64,000 nt of DNA from Marivirga sericea (GCF_900177665.1 NZ_FXAW01000011.1:1-64000), one strand, 5' to 3'. Shown: positions 7,791 to 17,426, counted from the stretch's first letter. Translations and numbers: made by a program. The notes: generated from the letters alone by a model not told the origin.

Positions 7791-8480
7791 ATGAAAACTC
7801 AACAAATCATATTAATTATCATCCTAGCTTTTATCAGTGTTACCGGATTCGCTCAGGAAATTAATGAAACAACGGATGAATCTGTTGGATTCTATTTCCA
7901 GCCCGAATATTCAGCTATGTTTCTCAATAATCATATCGGTAATGCCGTTGGCTTTGGACTAGGCATCAGCTCAAAAAACAGAAAGTGGGATATAGGAATC
8001 CGTTATTACGGACGAAGCGGCCCAATTAATTTGCAAGATGATTACGAACTGGTATTGCCGGCAGGAGAGACCTATAAGGGAAGCTCTACTATAACGCTAG
8101 GTGCAGATCATGGGTATCTTGGCTTGGAAGCAGCCTACACCATCATACTGAAAAATGAACGACTAGCAATTAGAATCCCTTTATCTTTCGGACAATTAGG
8201 AGCGGGTTTTTACCTGCGAGGAGAAGACCGGTTTACTCCAGATGGAGAAAGAACTAGCGTTTGGGAAGACAGGCTTCAAGGTGGTTCGGATGCGGGGTTT
8301 GGCTTATGTTCTGAATTTGGGGCACAGTTCCTGTATCAGTTAAGCAGTAAGAATGATCACATCCAGCTAATGTTAGGAGCAGCCTATATCAATACCTATG
8401 GATATGAAAGCTTTTTAGGAGGGAATGATTTTTACAATAATAAAGTAAGGGTCTCAGCTGGATTTCGTTTTAGTTTTTAA
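7791..8480 (+). CDS. outer-membrane beta-barrel-like protein
   Basis: The 229-residue protein has a signal peptide (MKTQQIILIIILAFISVTGF, then AQ) and a mature chain rich in alternating strands (AVGFGLGISSKNRKWDIGIR; IRIPLSFGQLGAGFYLRG; IQLMLGAAYINTYGY). It ends KVRVSAGFRFSF with a terminal Phe, the usual barrel-assembly signal. It lies 20 bp after another barrel-like gene and probably shares its transcript. Function unknown. Confidence 0.7.
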   Translation: MKTQQIILIIILAFISVTGFAQEINETTDESVGFYFQPEYSAMFLNNHIGNAVGFGLGISSKNRKWDIGIRYYGRSGPINLQDDYELVLPAGETYKGSSTITLGADHGYLGLEAAYTIILKNERLAIRIPLSFGQLGAGFYLRGEDRFTPDGERTSVWEDRLQGGSDAGFGLCSEFGAQFLYQLSSKNDHIQLMLGAAYINTYGYESFLGGNDFYNNKVRVSAGFRFSF

Positions 8481-8753
8481 TCACTAAAAATACTGAGTTG
8501 GTATTCGATCTAATTATGTCTTTTGGTTAAATTGCTAAAATTCGGAAGTCAATAAATCCAAAGAAGTTTTGAGTTATAGGTAGCTCAGCATTAAAGCGTT
8601 AGGCGGTCCGGAAGTATGAGGATTGGAAACAAAAGGAAGTCCGAATTTTAAAGGGTGCAATTGACCAATGAGAATTATTGAAATTAACAGTATAGCTAAA
8701 GTAATACGTTTACTGTCTAGTTGTATATTGCAAACCAAAAATCATTACTCTTG

Positions 8754-9974
8754 ATGAAAATAAGATCCTTTCAACTAATAGTATCGATCATCTTTTTGGC
8801 TGCTTGTCAAAATGAAAAATTAAAAATTCAGCAAATTGATTTTTCGACCACCTATAAATTCTCTTCAGAAATAGAGAAGCAGTTGGAAACGGATACAATC
8901 GCTTCGAAGTATCAGAGGTCTGCTGGAGTTTATGCCCAAAAAGCAGACTACAGAAATGCTTTAATACACTGGGATTCTGCAATGGGTATCTATGAGAGAA
9001 AATATAGTCATGAGGAAGAAGATTCAATTAGGGAAAAATATTCAGTGGTGAACGCCAAAGATTATATCATTGAGGAAGCTCAAAATCATAAAGTGGTTAT
9101 TATTAATGAGGCGCACCACAATTCTATGCATAGAGCATTTACAAAATCGCTCTTATCAGAATTATACGAGAAAGGCTACAAAAATTTAGGTTTGGAAGCT
9201 TTAGATATTGGAAATAATCTAGACTCAGCGCTTAATAGTCGTGGCTATCCGATACAAAGGACCGGTTATTATACAAAAGATCCCCAATTCGGTGATTTAG
9301 TAAGACAAGCTTTAGAGATTGGTTATAATGTATTTGCTTATGAAAGAATTGGTATTTTCTTCGGAAAGCAGAGAGAAATCGATCAAGCTAGGAATATTCA
9401 AAAAGAAATGGAATCTAGGCCTGATGAAAAATTCTTAATTCACTGCGGCTTTGACCATGCAATGGAAGGATCTTACCCTTCTTGGGGAAAAGCAATGGCA
9501 GCAAGACTAAAAGAATATACAGGAATAGATCCTTCAACCATTAATCAAGATTTTTACACTGAGAAAAGTAATGCAAAATTTAATGATCCCCTTCTAAAAG
9601 CCATTGTAACTGAAGAATCAGCTGTTTTAATTGATAAAACTAGTAAAACGCCTTTGAGATATGAGCGAGGAGAAGCATGGACTGACGTAGCCATTTTACA
9701 TCCCAATACCCAATATTTAGATGGTAGGCCTGATTGGCTTTTTGAAAATGGGAATAAAAATGTTTCTGTAGACTTAAATGACATTCCAATTGAGTTTCCG
9801 GTTATGGTTTTGGCTTATAAGAAGGGAGAAGACATAAATGCAGCAGTGCCCATCGATATTGTAGAAGTAGAAAAAAGTACTGAGAAATGCCATCTTGCTT
9901 TAAAGAGAGGGGATTATGAAATTGTGGTCACTAATAAAACGGAGTCTTATAAATTTGAAAGGGAGGTTAAATAA
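8754..9974 (+). CDS. lipoprotein with erythromycin-esterase/ChaN-like domain
   Basis: Start taken at ATG 8754 (MKIRSFQLIVSIIFLAAC), where LAAC is a lipobox; an upstream in-frame ATG at 8721 would put eleven residues before the signal. After a helical segment (ALIHWDSAMGIYERKY) the core reads VVIINEAHHNSMHRAFTKSL, then KNLGLEALD, FLIHCGFDHAMEGSYPSWGK. The Glu/His pattern (EAHH, EAL, HCGFDH) resembles the EreA/ChaN/TraB alpha-beta fold used by erythromycin esterases and haem-binding ChaN proteins. Substrate unknown; antibiotic resistance is not implied. Confidence 0.6.
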   Translation: MKIRSFQLIVSIIFLAACQNEKLKIQQIDFSTTYKFSSEIEKQLETDTIASKYQRSAGVYAQKADYRNALIHWDSAMGIYERKYSHEEEDSIREKYSVVNAKDYIIEEAQNHKVVIINEAHHNSMHRAFTKSLLSELYEKGYKNLGLEALDIGNNLDSALNSRGYPIQRTGYYTKDPQFGDLVRQALEIGYNVFAYERIGIFFGKQREIDQARNIQKEMESRPDEKFLIHCGFDHAMEGSYPSWGKAMAARLKEYTGIDPSTINQDFYTEKSNAKFNDPLLKAIVTEESAVLIDKTSKTPLRYERGEAWTDVAILHPNTQYLDGRPDWLFENGNKNVSVDLNDIPIEFPVMVLAYKKGEDINAAVPIDIVEVEKSTEKCHLALKRGDYEIVVTNKTESYKFEREVK

Positions 9975-10063
9975 TTTTTGAAGATAGGATATTATAAAAA
10001 GGAGTTGTTTCTGTACTTTTTCCGTATTTTCACTATCTTAATTATATTTTAAAGTCAACAGTT

Positions 10064-10477
10064 ATGAATACTGTCATTATTGAAAAATTTAAGCACTATT
10101 TTTCTCCAATAAATTTCAATGGCCAATCTATTTTAAAGGAAATCTATTCAGACCATATTGTTTTCAAAGACCCAATTCACGAAATACATGGAGTTGAAAA
10201 TCTCAAGTCGTATTTTCAAAAATTAAACGAAAACCTGATAGAAGGTACTTTTCATTTCACGGATGAATCCCTAGTGGATAACAAAGCCTATTTATCATGG
10301 GAAATGAATCTGAAATTAAAAAAACCGAAAAAGAATGTGAAAGCATCAGGTATTTCGGTTCTGATTATTGAAGATAAAATTATCAACCAAAGAGACTATT
10401 TTGATGCTGGGGAACTCTTCTATGAAAACATGCCTATTTTGGGAGGAATTATACGAAGTATTAAAAAGAAATTGTAG
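10064..10477 (+). CDS. SnoaL/NTF2-like family protein
   Basis: The 137-residue cytosolic protein has the cone-like alpha+beta pattern of the SnoaL/NTF2 superfamily: an N-terminal helix (IIEKFKHYFSPINF), then IYSDHIVFKDPIHEIHGVEN, a helix (LKSYFQKLNENL), and long strands (TFHFTDESLVDNKAYLSWEM; VKASGISVLIIEDKIINQRD). The DPIHEIHG segment is typical of this fold. The fold serves many enzymes and binders, so no reaction can be assigned. A three-hairpin repeat lies ~110 bp downstream. Confidence 0.7.
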   Translation: MNTVIIEKFKHYFSPINFNGQSILKEIYSDHIVFKDPIHEIHGVENLKSYFQKLNENLIEGTFHFTDESLVDNKAYLSWEMNLKLKKPKKNVKASGISVLIIEDKIINQRDYFDAGELFYENMPILGGIIRSIKKKL

Positions 10478-10584
10478 CTCCCTTTAATTTCCCCCAAAGG
10501 GGGAAAACTCACAGAATAAATTTAGCTTTTTGATTTGATACTGCTGCTTTTACTAATAAGTTGAAAAAGAACTAACACGACCAC

Positions 10585-10701
10585 TTCCGAGGAACTCGGA
10601 AAAGCAGGAGGGATGAAAGTTTAGCGGGCAGGCGTTGGCCTTGAGGGTAGAAACATTAAACTTTCTTGATTTTTTCTATCTTTTTTATCAAGAAAAAAGA
10701 T
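10585..10701 (+). repeat. three-hairpin structured repeat, copy 1
   Basis: Hairpin A: TTCCGAG (10585-10591) / CTCGGAA (10595-10601). Hairpin B: GAAAGTTTA (10615-10623) / TAAACTTTC (10657-10665), enclosing GCGGGCAGGCGTTGGCCTT. Hairpin C: ATCTTTTTT (10678-10686) / AAAAAAGAT (10693-10701), loop ATCAAG. The core and loop match copy 2 at 17039-17161, while all three stems differ in sequence but still pair. Elsewhere in the 10478-10854 gap, a small CCCCC/GGGGG inverted repeat (about 10490-10506) follows the NTF2-like gene. Confidence 0.8.
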
Positions 10702-10854
10702 TAAAAGAAAACTCAAGCTATAAATGTTATTCAATAGCTATAAAAGACGATTAGAATTGTGATGCTTTTTCACTTATTATTAATCTTCTCATCCCTTAAT
10801 TCCGTAATAAACAACTTACGTTTACATTTAAATTTTTAAAAAGATATAATTTTC

Positions 10855-12897
10855 ATGGATAACCCCTTATTAAAAAACTTTGACACCCCTTTTCAAACTC
10901 CTCCATTTGATAAAATTAAGTCGGAGCATTTTATGCCGGCAATAGAAGAAGCCATTAAAGAAGCCAAGCAGGAAATTGAGGACATCACCTCACTAAGTGC
11001 AGCACCCACTTTCGAAAATACCCTCGAAGCAATGGAGTTTGCGGGGAAGAGATTAAGCTCCGTTGCTTCTATTTTATCGAATCTTAATAGCGCAGAGACC
11101 AACAAAGAAATTCAAGCCACCATGCGTGAAGCTTCTCCTATATTATCGGAATTTGGAAATGAGATTTGGCAAAATGAGACATTATTTGATCGGGTAAAAA
11201 CTATTTATAATAAAAAAAACGAGCTAAGCCTTGATAATGAGCAAGAAATGCTTTTAAACAAAACCTACAAAGCGTTTATAAGAAATGGTGCTGACCTCAA
11301 TGAAAAGGATAAAGCACGCTTTAAGGAGATCACCAAAGAGCTATCGCAGTTGAGCCTCAGTTTTGGTGAAAATGTTCTGGCTGAAACCAATGATTACGAA
11401 TTGGTCATTTCAGATGAAAAAGATTTAAGTGGATTACCTGAATCTGCCATTCGTCAAGCCGCCAATACGGCAAAAAGCAAAGGAAAAGAAGGAAAATGGG
11501 TGTTCACCTTGCAAGCACCAAGTTTTGTCCCCTTTATGGAAAATGCGGATAATCGAGTTCTAAGAGAGCAGCTTTACAAAGCCTTTATGTCCAAAGCTAA
11601 CAAAAATGATGAGCGCGATAACAAAGCCATTGTGCAGGAAATCGTAAATCTGAGAAGCGAAAAAGCTACGCTTTTAGGCTATAAAACATATGCCGACTAT
11701 GTGCTTGAAGAAAGAATGGCTGAGAGTAAAGACAAAGTACAGAGATTTTTGGATGACCTCTTACAGCAATCTTTGCCTAAAGCTAAAGAAGAAGTGGCCG
11801 AAATAGAAGCATTTGTTAAGGAACTGGGAGAGAATATTGACCTTCAGCGTTGGGATTGGGCATACTATTCTGAAAAATTGAAAAAGAAAAAATATGCCAT
11901 AGATGATGAATTGCTCAGACCTTATTTCAAATTAGAAAATGTGCTGGATGGTGTATTTCAATCGGCCGAAAAATTATATGATATTCGATTTAAGGAAGTC
12001 AACAATGTAACTGTTTATCATGATGATGTCACCACTTATGAAGTGAGCAATACTGCAGGTGAGCTGGTCGCCATTTTTTATGCTGATTTCCATCCTAGGG
12101 AAGGAAAAAGAGGGGGTGCCTGGATGACGACATACCGAGATCAATATAAAGAAAATGGAGCTGACATGAGGCCATTGGTTTCCAATGTTTGCAATTTCAC
12201 GCCATCATCACCGGGCAATCCGAGCCTTTTGACTTTCAACGAAGTAACCACTCTATTCCATGAATTTGGCCATGCATTACATGCTATGTTAGGATCTGGT
12301 CACTATGGTAGTTTGACCGGAGCCAATGTCTACTGGGATTTTGTGGAATTGCCCTCTCAGATATTTGAAAACTGGTGTTATGAAAAAGAATGTCTGGATT
12401 TATTTGCAAGACATTATGAAACAGGAGAGAAGATACCACAAGAGTATGTGGATAAAATAAAAGCTAGTAGCACTTATCATGAAGCCTATGCCACTGTAAG
12501 ACAGGTTAGCTTAGCGCTCTTGGATATGGCTTACTTCACGTTAGAAAGAGAAGATGCTCAAAACTTAAGTGATATAGAAGAATTTGAAGAAAAAGCCATG
12601 GAACCAACCAAGTTGTTTCCAAAGGTATTAGGTACACTGATGAGCACTCAATTCGGGCACATTTTTGCTGGTGGTTATGCTTCTGGCTATTATAGTTATA
12701 AGTGGGCAGAAGTTTTGGATGCAGATGCCTTTGCCTTATTTCAAGAAAAAGGGATATTTAATAAGGAGGTTTCGCAATCTTTTAAAGACAACATCCTTTC
12801 GAAGGGAGGAAGCCAGCATCCCATGGAACTCTATAAAAAATTCAGGGGAAGAGAACCTAAAATTGAAGCTTTGCTCAAGAGAGCAGGGTTGAAATAG
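10855..12897 (+). CDS. dcp: M3-family oligopeptidase / peptidyl-dipeptidase
   Basis: The 680-residue protein is full length for M3 metallopeptidases of the Dcp/OpdA type. The zinc site is H469-E-F-G-H473 in TTLFHEFGHALHAMLG, with the third ligand Glu expected in FVELPSQIFENW. The M3 segment YADFHPREGKRGGAWMT and the late tyrosine-rich loop GGYASGYYSYKWAEVLDADA are also present. There is no signal peptide, so it is cytosolic. It removes C-terminal dipeptides or cleaves short peptides during peptide turnover. Transcribed alone, with a strong terminator at 12921-12952. Confidence 0.9.
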   Translation: MDNPLLKNFDTPFQTPPFDKIKSEHFMPAIEEAIKEAKQEIEDITSLSAAPTFENTLEAMEFAGKRLSSVASILSNLNSAETNKEIQATMREASPILSEFGNEIWQNETLFDRVKTIYNKKNELSLDNEQEMLLNKTYKAFIRNGADLNEKDKARFKEITKELSQLSLSFGENVLAETNDYELVISDEKDLSGLPESAIRQAANTAKSKGKEGKWVFTLQAPSFVPFMENADNRVLREQLYKAFMSKANKNDERDNKAIVQEIVNLRSEKATLLGYKTYADYVLEERMAESKDKVQRFLDDLLQQSLPKAKEEVAEIEAFVKELGENIDLQRWDWAYYSEKLKKKKYAIDDELLRPYFKLENVLDGVFQSAEKLYDIRFKEVNNVTVYHDDVTTYEVSNTAGELVAIFYADFHPREGKRGGAWMTTYRDQYKENGADMRPLVSNVCNFTPSSPGNPSLLTFNEVTTLFHEFGHALHAMLGSGHYGSLTGANVYWDFVELPSQIFENWCYEKECLDLFARHYETGEKIPQEYVDKIKASSTYHEAYATVRQVSLALLDMAYFTLEREDAQNLSDIEEFEEKAMEPTKLFPKVLGTLMSTQFGHIFAGGYASGYYSYKWAEVLDADAFALFQEKGIFNKEVSQSFKDNILSKGGSQHPMELYKKFRGREPKIEALLKRAGLK

Positions 12898-12920
12898 TAT
12901 TATTATATTTAATTGAAATC

Positions 12921-12952
12921 AAAAAGCGTGCTGTTGCAAGCATGCTTTTTTT
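12921..12952 (+). terminator. intrinsic terminator after dcp
   Basis: AAAAAGC-GTGCT and AGCAT-GCTTTTT pair around a GTTGCA loop, followed by more T. It starts 24 nt past the dcp stop. Confidence 0.85.
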
Positions 12953-13153
12953 ATCTGAGGAAAGTCATTATTAATCGAAAATTTATATTCGATGTATGTT
13001 TTTGGCAAAATAATTCAAGTATAATTGAAATAATTATATAATATTTGAACTTAAAGAAGAGAAAAGGTAATTTCAGACAACGAATCGAAGACATTTAATA
13101 TTGTTTCTGGTCCGCTATTTGTTAAGTACATATTTTACAAAAAACACAAGGAT

Positions 13154-13840
13154 ATGAGAAAGATATTTACACTTTTGTTCGTGCTAAGTTTTTTTATTTC
13201 ACAAGCTCAGACAACAATTAAAATTACTCCAAAACCTAAACCAGAACCTAAACCCCAAAGCACACAACCAGCTATTTTTAAACCAAAGTCAAATGCAAAT
13301 CTCAATCCTGAGGAATATAGGATAAAGGGAGAAAAATTTAGTAGAAACACATTCTATCTAAACATACTAGGGCCATCAATTCCAGCTTCCTTTAATTATG
13401 AAAGAATTATAACCAAAAATGGATTAATAAATTTTGCAGCCAAAATTGGTGGATTCTACATACCTATAGCTCAATATAATGACTTGAAATTAGCAAACGC
13501 GAGCTTTGAAGTTAATATGCTGGTTGGAAGAAGAAGTCACCTTTTTGTAATGGGTTTTGGTTGGGCAGGATATTACGGTCAATTTTTTAATAACAATCAA
13601 GGAGAAGTTAGAAACTACGGAATTCCAACAAGTACTTTTGGAATGCATTATAGATTTCAAAAACCTTCTCATAGCGTATTTTTTCAAGTAGGAATTACCT
13701 CTACCACTTTACTCGGTTTCGCTTCTGATGATTTAATAGAAATGGCCATTGGTAACGCAGTGATTTATGGAATGGACTTAATTTTTGGCGAGAAACCCAA
13801 TTTTACTGTGCCTTCCATAGGCATCGGATATTCTTTTTGA
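13154..13840 (+). CDS. secreted protein with Pro/Lys linker, probable barrel
   Basis: The 228-residue protein has a signal peptide (MRKIFTLLFVLSFFISQAQ), then a short Lys-Pro-Glu-rich linker (ITPKPKPEPKPQ at about residues 24-36) and a beta-rich domain (FYLNILGPSIPASFNYERII; MLVGRRSHLFVMGFGWAGYY; FQVGITSTTLLGF) ending SIGIGYSF with terminal Phe. This suggests a small outer-membrane barrel with a periplasmic linker. The family is not recognised. It stands alone between the dcp terminator and the sensor kinase. Confidence 0.65.
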   Translation: MRKIFTLLFVLSFFISQAQTTIKITPKPKPEPKPQSTQPAIFKPKSNANLNPEEYRIKGEKFSRNTFYLNILGPSIPASFNYERIITKNGLINFAAKIGGFYIPIAQYNDLKLANASFEVNMLVGRRSHLFVMGFGWAGYYGQFFNNNQGEVRNYGIPTSTFGMHYRFQKPSHSVFFQVGITSTTLLGFASDDLIEMAIGNAVIYGMDLIFGEKPNFTVPSIGIGYSF

Positions 13841-14149
13841 GGCTAGAAGCTCTTTTTATCTATTATGGTTTTGACCTCGAGAAAAGTGCTACGGAAAATT
13901 ATGGAATTTCTGGGTATGCTTTTCTTTTTTTGCTGATCATAAACTAATCCAATACGAGATCGAACTGTTTTCAGGAATAGCAAAAAGTATTTGGTAATGG
14001 AGAAACTTATCCCTACTCCAACATTAAATACTAAAAATTACATCTTTTTTGTACAATTTTTATATAATATATATGTATTATACTTAGAATCTGTTGTATA
14101 TTTAAAACTACTATAGGTTTTAGTGCTTGAAAGGATTTTCAATTTTGGT
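13841..14149. other. AT-rich intergenic region
   Basis: No gene or strong hairpin is visible. The segment 14041-14110 is extremely AT-rich (TTTTTATATAATATATATG and following) and probably holds the promoter of the sensor kinase gene, but no single box is convincing. Confidence 0.3.
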
Positions 14150-16084
14150 ATGCGTTATATAATTTTCACGATTTCATTTCTTCTTTTTGGTTTTACAAAA
14201 AGTAGTAGCCAAAACCTTTCTTCAGATCAAGCTGCTGCGCTCAGTAGAGCCTATCAAGACAAGGCTTTATGGTTTAGAGAAATGCCGCATTTTAATCGTG
14301 ACAGTACGGTTTTTTATTTTGACAGGGCTGTATTACTCCTCCAAAATAGTGAACCATTTCAATATGAACTTTTAGCGGATTTATATCGTGATATCACCGA
14401 TAGAGCGAATAGGTCCCATAACTTTATTGTAGTGGATTCCCTTGCTCCTATAGGGTGGTCGTATTACGAAAAAATCCCCGAAAGCAAGAAAGATAAGGTT
14501 TTGGGTTATGATTTATTGATCAACTGGGCTTTAATAAAAATAATAAGAGGAGAACCCAAAGCAGGGCTAGAACTTTTTATAAATGCCCAAGACTTGCTTG
14601 AAGATGATCCCAGGCCTGAAATTCAGCTAAAGCTTTTGAAAAATAAGGGTAGGTTTTATTACCAATATGGTTTACCTGAGGAAGAAGAAATAGGAGTTAA
14701 ATATTTGAAGGAGAGTATAGAGGGTTATGAGAATTCAGAATATGCCGAGAGAACTGAGGCATTGGTGCTAGCATATAAACTATTAGCTTACCACTACTTA
14801 TTTGAAAAGCCGGATTCAACTGACTACTATATGAATCAATTTGCCGAACTACTACCTGAAATAACCAATCCCTTTCATCACACTTGGTTTTCCTATAATA
14901 TGGGAGATATTTTAGTAGAAAAAGAACAATATGCTGAGGCAAAACCGTACCTTTTCAAATCTATTAGATTATTAGAAGAGTATAATCTGACCACTATCGA
15001 TATTTATCAGTTTGCACATTATCTCTTGAGCAATGCAGCCGAGGCTGAAGGTAACTTTGATCAAGCAATTGAGTACTGTGAAATAGCCAAAAATGCCTCA
15101 ATAGAAATAGAAACTAAGTCAAATACAGCATATTTTATGGAAAAACTATCCACCTTATATGCGCTTAAAGAAGATTATAAGACTGCCCTTGAATATTACA
15201 AAGAATTTTCAGAGATCAACAATATCATCGAAGTAGAGAGAAATGAAAGAAGCCTCCGTGAAAATGAATTGGAAGCGAATGTACTCAAACAAGATCAGGA
15301 GCTTGTTGCAAATCAGCAAAAGCAAATAATCTATATTGCTGCTTTAACTATCGGTGGTTTATTACTTGTGCTATTATATCGTAATTATAGGCTTAAGAAA
15401 AGAAGTAATCAGACATTAGAAGCTTTGAATGGAGAGTTAGCTAATAAAAATGAATTACTTGATAAACGGAATGCAGAAAACGAACTGCTCCTCAAAGAAA
15501 TACATCATCGTGTGAAAAATAATTTGGAGATGGTAAAAAGCCTGATTGCTTTGCAATCTGCTCAGATTGATGACCCTGCCACCAAAGACGCTATGATTGC
15601 CAGCCAGAATAGAGTACAATCAATGGGTATCATTCATCAAAAACTATATCAGGGGACAAATCTGGGAAGTATCGAAATGAAAGATTACTTCTTAAATCTT
15701 AGTGAAGGTATATTGGACTCTTTTAATGCGGAAGAACGAGTGAAGATTGAGTTTGCAATGGATAATCTAGACTTAGATGTAGATACAGCCGTTCCCATCG
15801 GACTTATTGTAAATGAGCTGTTGACAAATGCACTCAAATATGCATTTCCTAAAAATGAACAAGGTACTATCCACATAAGTTTAGCAAAAACAGCTAATAA
15901 CAATTTGAAGTTGAAAGTGGATGATAATGGTGTAGGAAAAGTAGTAGGGATAGCTCCTAAAGGGACTGGTTTCGGTTCGCAGTTGGTGCAATTATTAACG
16001 CAGCAGCTCAATGGGCAAATGAAAGAGCATAGCAACCAAGGTACCCATATTGAATTTGATTTCTTACTAAAGAAAAGTGCTTAG
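14150..16084 (+). CDS. TPR sensor histidine kinase, HisKA_2 type
   Basis: Start taken at ATG 14150 (MRYIIFTISFLLFGF), which makes a signal peptide; a GTG at 14123 is in frame but adds a poor leader. Order in the 644 residues: signal peptide, TPR-like helical repeats (about 30-390), one membrane helix (IIYIAALTIGGLLLVLLY), a coiled coil, then the dimerisation box EIHHRVKNNLEM with phospho-acceptor His 452 or 453, and an HATPase domain (GLIVNELLTNALKYAF; VDDNGVG; GTGFGSQLV). The downstream regulator begins on the base after its stop, so the two form a coupled two-component operon. The signal sensed is unknown. Confidence 0.9.
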   Translation: MRYIIFTISFLLFGFTKSSSQNLSSDQAAALSRAYQDKALWFREMPHFNRDSTVFYFDRAVLLLQNSEPFQYELLADLYRDITDRANRSHNFIVVDSLAPIGWSYYEKIPESKKDKVLGYDLLINWALIKIIRGEPKAGLELFINAQDLLEDDPRPEIQLKLLKNKGRFYYQYGLPEEEEIGVKYLKESIEGYENSEYAERTEALVLAYKLLAYHYLFEKPDSTDYYMNQFAELLPEITNPFHHTWFSYNMGDILVEKEQYAEAKPYLFKSIRLLEEYNLTTIDIYQFAHYLLSNAAEAEGNFDQAIEYCEIAKNASIEIETKSNTAYFMEKLSTLYALKEDYKTALEYYKEFSEINNIIEVERNERSLRENELEANVLKQDQELVANQQKQIIYIAALTIGGLLLVLLYRNYRLKKRSNQTLEALNGELANKNELLDKRNAENELLLKEIHHRVKNNLEMVKSLIALQSAQIDDPATKDAMIASQNRVQSMGIIHQKLYQGTNLGSIEMKDYFLNLSEGILDSFNAEERVKIEFAMDNLDLDVDTAVPIGLIVNELLTNALKYAFPKNEQGTIHISLAKTANNNLKLKVDDNGVGKVVGIAPKGTGFGSQLVQLLTQQLNGQMKEHSNQGTHIEFDFLLKKSA

Positions 16085-16828
16085 ATGAGTGAGAAGCTGA
16101 AAATAGTAATTGTTGAAGATGAAATGCTCATTGGAGCCAATATATCATTGCAGCTCAATGAATTAGGATATCAGGTTACTGGAATCATTCCAAGAGGGGA
16201 AGAAGCACTGAAACATATTGAGGACCATCTTCCTGATATCATGCTGCTGGATATAAATCTTAAGGGAGATTTAGACGGTATTGAAACTGCCATAGAGATG
16301 CAAAAAACGCATAATATCCCTATTATTTATTTGACGGCTAATACCGATGACGCACATTTTAATCGGGCTAAAGAAACGAAGCCTTTCGGGTTTATATCAA
16401 AGCCATTTAAGAAATTGGATTTACAACGTACCATTGAGTTGACAATTAACCAGATGGAGTCGAAAGACAAAAAAAGTGTTGAAATCGAATCGCAAAATAA
16501 CAATTCATTTCTATTAAGTGACTGTATTTTTGTAAGGCATTTAAATTCAATGGTCAAGGTTGATATAAAAGACATTCTCTACATTGAAGCAGAGCGTAAT
16601 TATTGCCGTATATTTTCGAGTGCTAAAGAATATTTGGTGGTCATGTCGCTCAAGGAAATGGACGAAAAGCTCCCTTCAAAGCACTTTCTAAGAACGCACC
16701 GTTCTTACATCATAAACTTATCGCAAATCAAAGAGATAGCCGCTACTCATGTAGTAATAGGCAATAAGGCCCTGCCAGTGACCAAATCATTGAAGGAAGA
16801 GCTGCTAAAGCGGATACAGACCATTTAA
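16085..16828 (+). CDS. LytTR-family response regulator
   Basis: The 247-residue protein has a receiver domain (residues 1-125) with acidic pocket E11/D12, phospho-acceptor D56 in IMLLDINLKGDLDG and the Lys loop ISKPF, then a LytTR DNA-binding domain (about 145-247; DILYIEAERNYCRIFSSAKE, FLRTHRSYIINL). Its ATG follows the kinase stop with no gap, indicating translational coupling. LytTR regulators bind direct repeats at promoters; no target can be named from this window. Confidence 0.92.
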   Translation: MSEKLKIVIVEDEMLIGANISLQLNELGYQVTGIIPRGEEALKHIEDHLPDIMLLDINLKGDLDGIETAIEMQKTHNIPIIYLTANTDDAHFNRAKETKPFGFISKPFKKLDLQRTIELTINQMESKDKKSVEIESQNNNSFLLSDCIFVRHLNSMVKVDIKDILYIEAERNYCRIFSSAKEYLVVMSLKEMDEKLPSKHFLRTHRSYIINLSQIKEIAATHVVIGNKALPVTKSLKEELLKRIQTI

Positions 16829-16830
16829 TT

Positions 16831-16886
16831 CCTTCGGCAGAAAACTCTCTCCTTTGGACAGTAAAAACCGGGACTTTGTCCTAGAT
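16831..16886 (+). repeat. CCTTCGGACAG-type dispersed repeat, copy 1 (diverged)
   Basis: CCTTCGGCAG at 16831, then CCTTTGGACAG (16851-16861) and GACTTTGTCCTAGAT (about 16872-16886). It matches the plan of three other copies in the window: CCTTCGGACAG, a 10-40 nt spacer, then CTTCGTCCTnGATC. It starts 2 nt after the LytTR regulator stop. Confidence 0.6.
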
Positions 16887-17030
16887 AAACGTTTTCCTCG
16901 CTGGAACAGCTTGATTAATGAAATCATTGATTTTTCAATCAACTATTTTAAAATAATTAGGAAAGTCTTAAACGAGCTTAAAACAAGGGCGAACTATGTT
17001 CGATTTTTTACTAAACTCATTAATAGCTAA

Positions 17031-17161
17031 CTCCCCCATTTTCGCCTGAAGCGAAAAAGCGGGCTGGAGGGTAAAATGGCGGGCAAGCGCTGGCCTTTGT
17101 GGGTAGTAGCATCATTTTACCTAGATTTTTTGCATACTTTTTCATCATTGGAAAAAGTATG
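17031..17161 (+). repeat. three-hairpin structured repeat, copy 2
   Basis: Hairpin A: TTTTCGC (17039-17045) / GCGAAAA (17051-17057). Hairpin B: GGTAAAATG (17070-17078) / CATTTTACC (17113-17121), enclosing GCGGGCAAGCGCTGGCCTTT and GGGTAG. Hairpin C: CATACTTTTTC (17133-17143) / GAAAAAGTATG (17151-17161), loop ATCATTG. Outside stem A, CTCC at 17031 can pair with GGAG at 17066. The stems differ from copy 1 but pair fully. Copy 2 lies in a 708 bp gene-free gap (16829-17536) that also holds two CCTTCGGACAG repeats and a terminator-like hairpin. Confidence 0.8.
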
Positions 17162-17240
17162 AAAGGTAAACTAGCATAAACAATATTTCTGAAAGGTTTT
17201 TAAGTTTATGCAAAACTGTAGCACAAATTCCAGCTTTATT

Positions 17241-17296
17241 CCTTCGGACAGAAAAAGCCTTTCTTCGGACAGAAAAATGGGGGCTTCGTCCTAGAT
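17241..17296 (+). repeat. CCTTCGGACAG-type dispersed repeat, copy 2
   Basis: CCTTCGGACAGAAAAAG, then a second CTTCGGACAGAAAAATGG and GGCTTCGTCCTAGATC. It is the clearest copy, with a doubled left motif. It lies ~80 bp after the three-hairpin repeat. Confidence 0.7.
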
Positions 17297-17426
17297 CACT
17301 TTCATTTCTCGTTGAATATCAGTTGATTAGCATTACTTTGAAAAGCATTAAAAAAAAGCGAATTACCAAAAGTGTAACTACATTTATTAATACTGGTATT
17401 CGAATTAGTTAATTAGGTTAGCTGGA

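Noticed and set aside
15685-16035. Minus-strand open frame inside the TPR sensor kinase
   Set aside because: It is a shadow of the HATPase domain on the plus strand, with high Cys/Pro and no start context.
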